From an uncultured Polynucleobacter sp. (GTDB lineage Bacteria > Pseudomonadota > Gammaproteobacteria > Burkholderiales > Burkholderiaceae): DNA of 8,089 bases. Made by a program: the position numbers and the translations under genes. Shown here piece by piece: positions 1 to 5,672 of the stretch. Location: the NCBI GenBank assembly GCA_937996825.1, contig CALKUJ010000138.1:1-8089 (forward strand), given 5' to 3'. Position 1 is the stretch's first letter, and each line of letters starts with the position of its first letter. The notes beneath the pieces are model-generated. The model was not told where the DNA came from and made no database searches. It was given only the letters and a program-made list of their open reading frames with translations.

Positions 1-398
1 CTGAATTTAACCCACTCAAAAAATTCTGACGGCGCAGTTTCTAAAATGCCATCCCTCATTTTCTTTTGAGCTTCTAACCAAGTTGTATTGATGGTTTCCC
101 ACAATTCAGTTGTCATCGAACCGCGCACAGCTCGAGCATTTTCACGAGCAGCCTGAAGACATCTCATGATCGATGAGGGATTATTCATATCACTTACCAT
201 GAATTGAATGACATCCTGCGGCGACATCAAAACATGTGATGCATCAAAAGCTTCGGTCAACTCAGAAATTTCCAATAACGCGCGCCACGCTTGCTCAGAG
301 ACCTCTGCTGATTGAGGCAATAGTGACATCTGATGCGCGTCCAGAAAGAGTCGAAGTAACCGAGAAATAGTTTGTCGCTGAGAAAGTAACTGAAGCAT
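1..398 (-). CDS. alpha-E (DUF403) protein, partial and N-terminally broken
   Basis: Reading the minus strand, a frame opens at an ATG (398-396) and stays open to the left edge (132 codons). From about base 335 leftwards it matches alpha-E domain proteins (PF04168, DUF403): it contains MSLLPQSAEVSEQAW, MSPQDVIQFMV, NNPSSIM, ARENARAVRG (120-149), MTTELWETIN and finally FFEWVKF at the edge. The normal N-terminal start of the family (MLSRTA, then a tyrosine/arginine-rich helix with ERAENTAR) is missing. In its place are about 20 codons read partly from the antisense of sucC. The stretch LDAHQMS is also about one residue shorter than I expect. Such proteins are usually encoded beside a circularly permuted ATP-grasp and a transglutaminase-like gene, and are thought to act in peptide modification; no firm reaction is known. 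Neither partner is visible here. The family call is firm; whether the gene is really broken or joined by assembly is open. Confidence 0.8.
   Translation of the reverse strand, partial: MLQLLSQRQTISRLLRLFLDAHQMSLLPQSAEVSEQAWRALLEISELTEAFDASHVLMSPQDVIQFMVSDMNNPSSIMRCLQAARENARAVRGSMTTELWETINTTWLEAQKKMRDGILETAPSEFFEWVKF
335..377. other. breakpoint joining alpha-E gene to sucC interior
   Basis: Recognisable alpha-E sequence (minus) stops near base 335 and recognisable SucC sequence (plus) starts at base 377. The roughly 40 bases between fit neither protein, and an in-frame stop (TAG, 368-370) closes the SucC frame. No inverted repeat, target duplication, transposase or tRNA lies at the junction. 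It contains the short similar strings GTCGAAGTAACCGAG (350-364) and GAGAAAGTAACTGAAG (380-395), which could be microhomology or chance. Confidence 0.7.
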
Positions 399-655
399 TC
401 AAAATCATGTTGAAGAACAAAGAAGTAAAAGCAATTTTGGTTAACATTTTCGGCGGCATCATGAAGTGTGACGTGATTGCAGATGGCGTTATCACTGCAT
501 GTAAAGCAGTGAACTTGAGCGTACCTTTGGTTGTTCGTATGAAAGGTACAAACGAAGAGCTCGGTAAGAAGATGTTGGCTGATTCTGGCCTGCCGATTAT
601 TAGTGCAGACACGATGGCTGAAGCAGCGACTAAAGCTGTTGCAGCAGTTAAGTAA
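371..655 (+). pseudogene. sucC: succinyl-CoA synthetase beta subunit, 3' fragment
   Basis: This is the C-terminal part of the ADP-forming succinyl-CoA synthetase beta subunit, which pairs with SucD to convert succinyl-CoA to succinate with nucleotide triphosphate formation. Visible family strings are AEKVTEAFKIMLKN, then VKAILVNIFGGIMKCDVIA, VVRMKGTNEELG, LADSGLPII and a final AAVK before TAA (653-655). About 93 of the usual ~388 residues remain, so the whole ATP-grasp region is absent. The frame opens only after TAG at 368-370. The first in-frame ATG (407) has no Shine-Dalgarno, so this piece is not expected to be translated by itself. The stop lies 25 bases before sucD, the normal sucCD arrangement. 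Either the gene is broken in the organism or the upstream part was lost through a chimeric join. Confidence 0.85.
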
Positions 656-680
656 GCCACAGGCCACGAAAGGAATTTAA

Positions 681-1574
681 ATGTCTATTCTTATTAATAA
701 AAACACACGAGTTATTACTCAAGGTATCACTGGTAAAACAGGTCAGTTCCACACTGAAAAGTGTCAAGAGTACGCAAACGGCAAAGAATGCTTTGTTGCT
801 GGCGTGAACCCTAAAAAAGCTGGCGAGAAAATTTTCAACATTCCTATTTATGCATCAGTGAAAGAAGCTGCTGCAGAAACTGGTGCGACTGTTTCAGTGA
901 TTTATGTTCCACCAGCAGGCGCAGCTGCTGCTATCTGGGAAGCTGTTGAAGCTGATCTAGATTTGGCAATCTGTATCACAGAAGGTATTCCAGTTCGCGA
1001 CATGTTGGAAGTTCGTAACAAGATGGCTGCTAAAGAAGCTAAAGGCGGCAAAAAGACTTTGTTGTTAGGACCAAACTGCCCAGGCTTGATCACTCCAGAA
1101 GAGATCAAGATTGGCATCATGCCAGGTCACATTCACCGCAAAGGTCGTATCGGTGTTGTGAGCCGTTCAGGTACATTGACTTACGAAGCTGTTGCTCAGT
1201 TAACTGAAATTGGTCTAGGTCAATCTTCAGCAGTTGGTATTGGTGGTGACCCAATCAACGGTCTTAAGCATATTGATGTGATGAAAGCTTTCAATGACGA
1301 TCCAGATACTGATGCAGTGATCATGATTGGTGAAATCGGTGGTCCTGATGAAGCTGAAGCAGCACGTTGGTGCAAAGCTAATATGAAGAAACCAGTCGTA
1401 GGTTTCATCGCTGGTGTTACTGCTCCTGCAGGTAAGCGTATGGGCCATGCTGGTGCTTTGATTTCTGGTGGCGCTGATACAGCTGATGCTAAGTTGGCCA
1501 TCATGGAAGAGTGTGGCTTCACTGTGACACGTAATCCATCAGAAATGGGCAAATTGCTTAAAGCATTGTTGTAA
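681..1574 (+). CDS. sucD: succinyl-CoA synthetase alpha subunit
   Basis: Complete 297-residue alpha subunit of ADP-forming succinyl-CoA synthetase, a cytoplasmic TCA-cycle enzyme that passes phosphate through a histidine. The N-terminal CoA-binding Rossmann domain shows VITQGITGKTGQFHT (residues 11-25). The middle shows LLGPNCPGLITP (128-139) and VVSRSGTLTYE (159-169). The ligase domain holds the phosphohistidine motif GHAGALISGG with His256. It is slightly longer than the E. coli protein (289), mostly through a lysine/glycine-rich loop at about 117-125. Start: ATG with AGGA (671-674) six bases upstream. It follows the sucC remnant at 25 bases and ends in its own terminator, so it is the last gene of a sucCD unit. 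With sucC truncated, any promoter must lie left of the breakpoint and would be lost if the join is real. Confidence 0.97.
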   Translation: MSILINKNTRVITQGITGKTGQFHTEKCQEYANGKECFVAGVNPKKAGEKIFNIPIYASVKEAAAETGATVSVIYVPPAGAAAAIWEAVEADLDLAICITEGIPVRDMLEVRNKMAAKEAKGGKKTLLLGPNCPGLITPEEIKIGIMPGHIHRKGRIGVVSRSGTLTYEAVAQLTEIGLGQSSAVGIGGDPINGLKHIDVMKAFNDDPDTDAVIMIGEIGGPDEAEAARWCKANMKKPVVGFIAGVTAPAGKRMGHAGALISGGADTADAKLAIMEECGFTVTRNPSEMGKLLKALL

Positions 1575-1597
1575 TATTGGTTCTACAGGTAAAGATT

Positions 1598-1622
1598 AAC
1601 GGGAGCCTGGCTCCCGTTTTTT
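1598..1622 (+). terminator. intrinsic terminator after sucD
   Basis: A perfect 9-bp stem (AACGGGAGC with GCTCCCGTT, 1598-1606 and 1610-1618) closes on a CTG loop and runs into six T residues (1617-1622). It lies 24 bases after the sucD stop. It separates the sucCD unit from the TerC gene, which therefore probably has its own weak promoter, not identified. Confidence 0.92.
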
Positions 1623-1652
1623 ATTCAATAACAATAAATATCTGAGGGAAAA

Positions 1653-2360
1653 ATGGAATTTTTTGCAACGATTGATTGGGCAGTGATTGCTCAAATCATC
1701 ATGATCGATATCTTATTGGGTGGTGATAATGCAGTGGTGATTGCATTAGCTTGCCGTAATCTTCATCCTAATCAACGACGTAAAGGCATCATGTGGGGCA
1801 CAGCAGGTGCAATTGTCTTGCGTATAGCCTTGGTGGCTTTTGCGGTGACCATATTGCAAATTCCGTTCTTGAAATTCACGGGCGGTATTTTGCTTTTGTG
1901 GATTGGTTATAAGCTGATGGTTCAATCAGAAGATGATGATGGTCATGAACTTGAAGCTTCCGATAAATTATGGGCCGCTGTTAAAACCATCATTGTGGCT
2001 GATATTGCCATGAGTGTTGATAATGTCATCGCAATTGCTGGTGCTGCGGGTCAGGTTGATGCAGCTCATCATCAATTTGGATATATTGTGTTTGGTTTAT
2101 TGGTTTCAATTCCATTGATAGTGGGCGGAAGTCAAATTGTTCTTTATTTGATCGATCGCTTCCCATGGATTGTGACAATGGGTGCGGGCTTATTGGGTTG
2201 GATTGCCGGCGGAATGATCTTCTCTGATCCGGGTTTGATCAAGTACTTTGGTGAAGGCATTGAGAACTATGCAACGGTTGCAGGTATCGTGGCCGCCGTT
2301 GGTGTGATGATTTATGGCGAAGTGATGAAGAGGCAAAAGAAGAAAACAAACCCGGCTTAA
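1653..2360 (+). CDS. TerC/YjbE family integral membrane protein
   Basis: A 235-residue inner-membrane protein of the TerC family (PF03741), YjbE-like branch. It shows the two internally repeated membrane motifs of the family: DILLGGDNAVVIAL near the N-terminus (Asp25, Asn26) and DIAMSVDNVIAIAG in the middle (Asp123, Asn124). These conserved acidic residues in the membrane are thought to coordinate a metal. About seven hydrophobic segments are visible, with a charged loop (QSEDDDGHELEASD, 91-104) and a lysine-rich cytoplasmic tail. Family members have been linked to manganese export and to metal loading of exported proteins; the substrate here cannot be told. GAGGG (1644-1648) precedes the ATG by four bases. 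The 30 bases after the sucD terminator leave no room for a yybP-ykoY manganese riboswitch, which often precedes relatives. Confidence 0.92.
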   Translation: MEFFATIDWAVIAQIIMIDILLGGDNAVVIALACRNLHPNQRRKGIMWGTAGAIVLRIALVAFAVTILQIPFLKFTGGILLLWIGYKLMVQSEDDDGHELEASDKLWAAVKTIIVADIAMSVDNVIAIAGAAGQVDAAHHQFGYIVFGLLVSIPLIVGGSQIVLYLIDRFPWIVTMGAGLLGWIAGGMIFSDPGLIKYFGEGIENYATVAGIVAAVGVMIYGEVMKRQKKKTNPA

Positions 2361-2412
2361 TTTCTTCTCTTTGACGCAACTCAAAATCAGACTTTTCTGA
2401 CAACGATGTAGT

Positions 2413-2460
2413 CCTTGTTGATGGGTATCATCTGAGATGATGGTTTCCCATTAACAAAGG
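2413..2460 (+). promoter_or_regulatory. SD-sequestering stem-loop in pilin 5' leader (candidate)
   Basis: The bases just before the pilin start can fold into a long hairpin. CCTT (2413-2416) pairs with AAGG (2457-2460), which is the Shine-Dalgarno itself. After a bulged A (2456), GTTGATGGG (2417-2425) pairs with CCCATTAAC (2447-2455), nine pairs with one G-U. After an uneven internal loop, ATCATC (2427-2432) pairs with GATGAT (2436-2441) over a TGA triloop. There is no T-run, so it is not an intrinsic terminator. A competing weaker pairing, CAACGA (2401-2406) with TTGTTG (2415-2420), would break the lower stem and free the Shine-Dalgarno. The pairing is read directly from sequence. A role as thermometer, switch or mRNA stabiliser is inference and depends on transcription starting upstream of about 2413. 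Confidence 0.4.
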
Positions 2461-2469
2461 ATTGAATGA

Positions 2470-2985
2470 ATGAAAAATAAATACCTTATGACAACCAAGC
2501 AAGATAATTCACTGAATAAGAAAAATGGTTTCACTTTGATTGAGTTGATGGTGGTGATTGCCATCATTGGTATTTTGGCTGCAATCGCTGTGCCTAAGTA
2601 TCAAGATTACATAGCTAAGACCAGAGTGACTGAAGGTTTGAGTTTGGCGGCCGGTGCGAAGCTGGCTGTGACTGAGGTTTATTCTAGTAAGGGTGCTGCA
2701 GACATGGCGATAGCAACTGAGTCGACTTTCAAAGGCACTGTTACCAACAGTATTAAAGATATCAAAATTGAAACAAATGGTTCAATTGTGATTACTTATC
2801 AAAACAGCGTTGCTCCAGACGGAGCCAATGTTTTGAGCATCATTCCGGTGAACAATGCCAGCTCTGATGCTGTTGTGGCATTGGATTTGAGTGTTAAAGG
2901 CGAGCAACCATGGGCAGGTATTTGGTCATGTAAGTCACCGGCAACAACGCTACCTGCAAAACTTTTACCAAGTGATTGTAAGTAA
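2470..2985 (+). CDS. type IV pilin (prepilin, PilA-like)
   Basis: A 171-residue prepilin. The prepilin peptidase site is G20/F21 in NGFTLIELMVVIAIIGILAA, with Glu25 as the conserved Glu5 of the mature protein, followed by the hydrophobic spine helix. The mature chain would be 151 residues. Two cysteines near the C-terminus (Cys154 and Cys170) fit the pilin disulfide loop. Such pilins are extruded by a type IV pilus machine for twitching, adhesion or DNA uptake; no assembly genes lie in this window. The leader is long (20 residues, lysine-rich) for a IVa-like pilin. Start choice: ATG 2470 lies nine bases after AAAGG (2456-2460), whereas the inner ATG 2488 (14-residue leader) has no Shine-Dalgarno. 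Another ATG at 2466, out of frame, begins a 4-codon ORF that overlaps this start. The gene stands alone, ended by a strong terminator. Major versus minor pilin cannot be decided. Confidence 0.93.
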   Translation: MKNKYLMTTKQDNSLNKKNGFTLIELMVVIAIIGILAAIAVPKYQDYIAKTRVTEGLSLAAGAKLAVTEVYSSKGAADMAIATESTFKGTVTNSIKDIKIETNGSIVITYQNSVAPDGANVLSIIPVNNASSDAVVALDLSVKGEQPWAGIWSCKSPATTLPAKLLPSDCK

Positions 2986-3010
2986 GAGCTTTATAAATTA
3001 GAAGTGCAAT

Positions 3011-3041
3011 AAAAAAAGGCGAAGAAAACTTCGCCTTTTTT
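3011..3041. terminator. bidirectional intrinsic terminator between pilin and moaC
   Basis: GGCGAAG (3018-3024) pairs perfectly with CTTCGCC (3029-3035) around an AAAA loop. Seven A residues lie to the left (3011-3017) and six T residues to the right (3036-3041), so it can end transcripts from both directions. The pilin stops 26 bases to the left and the convergent moaC stops 18 bases to the right. Confidence 0.93.
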
Positions 3042-3058
3042 GTTGAGTTAAAAAATCC

Positions 3059-3538
3059 TTACTTCTTTGCCACCCAGGTACCTGATTTGCCACCGCTCTT
3101 CTCGAGTAGTTTGACTTCTTTGATCACCATGCCACGATCAACAGCTTTACACATATCGTAAATGGTCAGTAAGCCGATTTGAACCCCTGTTAATGCTTCA
3201 ATCTCTACACCGGTTTGACCAATGTTCTCTGTGGTCACGGTGCAGTGGATGGTTGAATTAGATTCGTCGGGGGTGAATTCAACGGCGACCCTGGTCAGTG
3301 CGATGGGGTGGCACAAAGGAATCAAATCAGGACTCTTTTTAGTAGCCTGGATGGCCGCAATTCTGGCGATGCCAATCACATCTCCTTTTTTATGGCTTCC
3401 GGACATCACCATGTCGAAAGTACTTTTCTGCATTTGTATACTGCCAGTAGCAGTTGCAATACGGTGTGTGTGAGCCTTTTGGCCAACATCTACCATGTGG
3501 GCTTGGCCAGTTTCGTCAAAATGAGTCAGTTTGTTCAT
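3059..3538 (-). CDS. moaC: cyclic pyranopterin monophosphate synthase MoaC
   Basis: A 159-residue cytoplasmic enzyme of molybdenum cofactor synthesis. With MoaA it turns GTP into cyclic pyranopterin monophosphate. It is full length for the family (about 160). Seen in order: LTHFDETGQAHMVDV at the N-terminus, KKGDV with Lys51, LIPLCHPI with His77, TGVEIEALTGV with Glu112 and Glu114, and LTIYDMCKAVDRGM with Asp128 and Lys131, ending in LLEKSGGKSGTW. These residues correspond to the catalytic set known from E. coli MoaC. The start fits the usual MNKLTHF beginning, but no good Shine-Dalgarno precedes it. No other moa or moe gene is in view. It is divergent from the M48 peptidase by 26 bases, so its promoter must extend into that gene's 5' end. 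Confidence 0.97.
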   Translation of the reverse strand: MNKLTHFDETGQAHMVDVGQKAHTHRIATATGSIQMQKSTFDMVMSGSHKKGDVIGIARIAAIQATKKSPDLIPLCHPIALTRVAVEFTPDESNSTIHCTVTTENIGQTGVEIEALTGVQIGLLTIYDMCKAVDRGMVIKEVKLLEKSGGKSGTWVAKK

Positions 3539-3551
3539 GCGGTATTTGTAC

Positions 3552-3557
3552 CATAAT
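3552..3557 (+). promoter_or_regulatory. possible -10 box for the M48 peptidase gene
   Basis: CATAAT differs from the sigma-70 -10 consensus at one base and lies seven bases before the peptidase ATG (3565). Transcription from it would start at or next to the start codon, giving a leaderless or nearly leaderless mRNA. The only -35-like string is a poor TTGTTC (3531-3536) at a short 15-bp spacing, which overlaps the moaC start codon. The call is tentative. Confidence 0.25.
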
Positions 3558-3564
3558 TAGGGAT

Positions 3565-5214
3565 ATGAATCGTAAAAAGAATAAAGTCGCGCAAAAATTA
3601 ATGGCGGGATCGCTTGCCTTGATTTTTTATCCAAGTTGCTTATTGGCTCAGGTCGATAACAACCGGCTTGCGCAAGACAATATTGATCGGACCATGCAGT
3701 CACCGAGAGCTGGTTCTGAATTTGCGCCTCCCAGCAAGAGAATGCAGCAACCTCAATTGGTTTTACCTGATTTAGGCGATTCATCAAGCGCAACCTTATC
3801 CCCCATTGATGAAAGACTGTTGGGTGAGCGTATCATGCGCGATATTCGCAGAGATCCAGATTATGCAAAAGATGCGGTTTTTCATGACTATCTAAATACG
3901 ATTGGTCAGCATTTGATCGATACAGCTAGAAGGCAAGGTATCGCTGGTCTAGAGGGTCGCGGAAGCTTTGCGATTAGTTTTGAATTATTCGGTGTGCGCG
4001 ATAAAAGCATCAACGCCTTTGCGTTGCCAGGAGGCTTTATTGGTGTGCACACAGGCTTGATTGTTTCTGCTGAAACAGAATCTGAACTAGCTTCCGTGCT
4101 TGGTCATGAAATTGGCCACGTCACTCAAAAACACATTGCTCGCATGTTCAGCCAGCAAGGCACTAACTCAATGATTGCTTTGGCATCGATTGTTTTAGCT
4201 GCAGTTGCTGCTAGTCGTAATCCAAATGCTGCTCAAGGTCTTGCGGTCGGTGGTCAGGCTTTGGCCATACAAAACCAATTGGCATACTCTAGGGATGCAG
4301 AACGAGAGGCTGATCGGGTTGGCTTTCAGATTCTTCAGGCGGGCGGATTTGATGTGCAAGGCATGCCTGATTTTTTCCAGAGAATGCAAAGAGCAAATAG
4401 CATCATGGAAAGTGGCGTTCCTGGTTATGTGAGAACTCACCCACTGACAACTGATCGAATTGCAGATATGCAAGATCGAGTCCGAGGTTTGAGTAAACCA
4501 AAGGTCAACTCATCAGTTGAGTTTTACTTGTTGAAAGCCCGTGCACGCTTGTTACAAACCACTAGTTCAAGTAATTACCCAGAACTAAAACAATTTTATG
4601 AAAGCCTTGCCAGAAAACCCGAACCTATCAAGCAATTAGAAGGTAATTACGGCCTGGCTTTGTTAAATTTAAAACAGCAAAAAATAAGCGAGGCAGAGTC
4701 TTATTTGCAAAAGAGCAGGGTGTTGATGCAGACAGTCTCTGCGCAAGGATCCCCAGTACAGCGCTCCAGCCTATCTTTGGAGACGACTGCGATTGATATT
4801 TTGTATGCCAAAGGGCAGCACGCAGAGGGGCTCAAACAACTCGCTCAAATTAAAGCCACTCACCCCCAATCAAGATCTTTGAATGTTTTGACTGTGGAGG
4901 GCCAATTAAAAACGCGCCAGTACGATCAAGCGATCAATTGGTTAAAAACTCAAACAAGGTCACAGCCTGAAAATTCACTATGGTGGGATCTGTTGGCCAG
5001 AGCCTATGCTCAATCAGGTAAAAAAGCTCTACAGCATTCCGCCTTGGCAGAAAAGTATGTTGCTGATGGTGCATGGGTGGCTGCGATTGAGCAGATGCGC
5101 TTAGCTAAGCTTGCAGGAGATGCTGATTTTTATCAGTCTTCAGAAATTGATGCTCGTGCCAGACAAATTCAGGATTTATACCGTCAAGAACTGATTCAAC
5201 AAAAACAAAAATAG
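3565..5214 (+). CDS. secreted M48 metallopeptidase with TPR-like tail, BepA-like
   Basis: A 549-residue periplasmic zinc metallopeptidase resembling BepA (YfgC), which degrades or helps assemble stalled outer-membrane proteins such as LptD. A signal peptide is visible (MNRKK, then a hydrophobic run to about residue 28, probable cut after LLA). The M48 domain (about 85-310) contains INAFALPGGFIGVHTGL (149-165), the zinc motif HEIGH (His181, Glu182, His185), the third ligand Glu248 in SRDAEREADRVG, and HPLTTDRIADM, where His292 sits like the regulatory histidine of BepA. Residues about 317-510 are helical with repeat-like units (YLLKARARLL, NYGLALLNLK, ARAYAQSGKK), consistent with TPRs. Start choice: ATG 3565 gives the signal peptide. 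Extending to 3454 would only add antisense moaC sequence and bury the signal. The Shine-Dalgarno (AGGG 3559-3562) is very close, two bases from ATG. It converges with the NTF2-like gene 16 bases downstream, without a visible terminator. Confidence 0.93.
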   Translation: MNRKKNKVAQKLMAGSLALIFYPSCLLAQVDNNRLAQDNIDRTMQSPRAGSEFAPPSKRMQQPQLVLPDLGDSSSATLSPIDERLLGERIMRDIRRDPDYAKDAVFHDYLNTIGQHLIDTARRQGIAGLEGRGSFAISFELFGVRDKSINAFALPGGFIGVHTGLIVSAETESELASVLGHEIGHVTQKHIARMFSQQGTNSMIALASIVLAAVAASRNPNAAQGLAVGGQALAIQNQLAYSRDAEREADRVGFQILQAGGFDVQGMPDFFQRMQRANSIMESGVPGYVRTHPLTTDRIADMQDRVRGLSKPKVNSSVEFYLLKARARLLQTTSSSNYPELKQFYESLARKPEPIKQLEGNYGLALLNLKQQKISEAESYLQKSRVLMQTVSAQGSPVQRSSLSLETTAIDILYAKGQHAEGLKQLAQIKATHPQSRSLNVLTVEGQLKTRQYDQAINWLKTQTRSQPENSLWWDLLARAYAQSGKKALQHSALAEKYVADGAWVAAIEQMRLAKLAGDADFYQSSEIDARARQIQDLYRQELIQQKQK

Positions 5215-5230
5215 TTCTTAAAGTGTTTTA

Positions 5231-5665
5231 TCAGTGAAAGCCGTGAATGGTGCTTGGTAACTGAATGTGTTCTTCTTGTGCCGGGCTTGTGTGTATATGA
5301 GCGATTCTCCAGCCCATCGGGCCTTGAACCAATATATAAGTGAAGTTCAAGAAAAACTCCGGTTCAATTTGCTCAGCCTCTAAGCGAACAGCTTCGGTTG
5401 AGTCAAAAAAAGATATTCCAATGCCTGTATGACCAATCACTTGAATTGGGTCAAGCCACAGAAAATGATCTTCAAGTATTTTCTTGAGACCCTCGCGCAG
5501 TTCAGCATGACCACTCAAGCGTTTACCACCCGGCAATATGCAGGTGATTGAATCCTCATCCATCCAAAGATCAATGGATCCATCCAAATCATTGCGATGC
5601 AATGATTCACGCCAAGCTTCGATGACTTCTTCTGGCATTTGAAACAATCTGGCTTGACTTGGCAT
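5231..5665 (-). CDS. NTF2-like (SnoaL/DUF4440-type) protein
   Basis: A 144-residue small protein with the pattern of the NTF2-like superfamily (SnoaL_3/DUF4440 type). It has an N-terminal helix (VIEAWRESLHRNDLDGSIDLW, about 14-34), then ITCILPGGKRLSGHAELREG (40-59) and the closing strand GWRIAHIHTSP (118-128). Related proteins form a cone-shaped pocket and include enzymes and pure ligand binders, so a reaction cannot be assigned. There is no signal peptide or membrane segment, hence probably cytoplasmic. It begins seven bases after the waaF stop with no clear Shine-Dalgarno, which suggests translation coupled to waaF. It is the last gene of the minus-strand operon. Nothing in it points directly to LPS synthesis. 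Confidence 0.85.
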   Translation of the reverse strand: MPSQARLFQMPEEVIEAWRESLHRNDLDGSIDLWMDEDSITCILPGGKRLSGHAELREGLKKILEDHFLWLDPIQVIGHTGIGISFFDSTEAVRLEAEQIEPEFFLNFTYILVQGPMGWRIAHIHTSPAQEEHIQLPSTIHGFH

Positions 5666-5672
5666 GGTATTT

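Noticed and set aside
257..667. Two minus-strand open frames (257-667 and 295-660) over the sucC remnant
   Set aside because: They are antisense to clear SucC coding sequence, cross the breakpoint, resemble nothing and lack ribosome sites. The real alpha-E gene uses the third minus frame.
1575..1652. yybP-ykoY manganese riboswitch before the TerC gene
   Set aside because: The spacer is 78 bases and is mostly terminator. No room or recognisable structure remains.
2387..2400. TCAGA-CTTT-TCTGA hairpin as terminator of the TerC gene
   Set aside because: Only five base pairs, low GC and no following T-run.
2426..2431. TATCAT as a -10 box for the pilin gene
   Set aside because: No -35 at a usable spacing; CTGACA at 2397-2402 is 23 bp away. 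It also lies inside the hairpin. It remains the main alternative to the leader-structure idea.
3222..3556. Plus-strand open frames opposite moaC
   Set aside because: They are shadows of moaC, whose catalytic residues are all present on the minus strand.
3454..3564. N-terminal extension of the M48 peptidase to ATG 3454
   Set aside because: It would be read from the antisense of moaC, is cysteine-rich and unlike the family, and would place 37 residues ahead of a good signal peptide.
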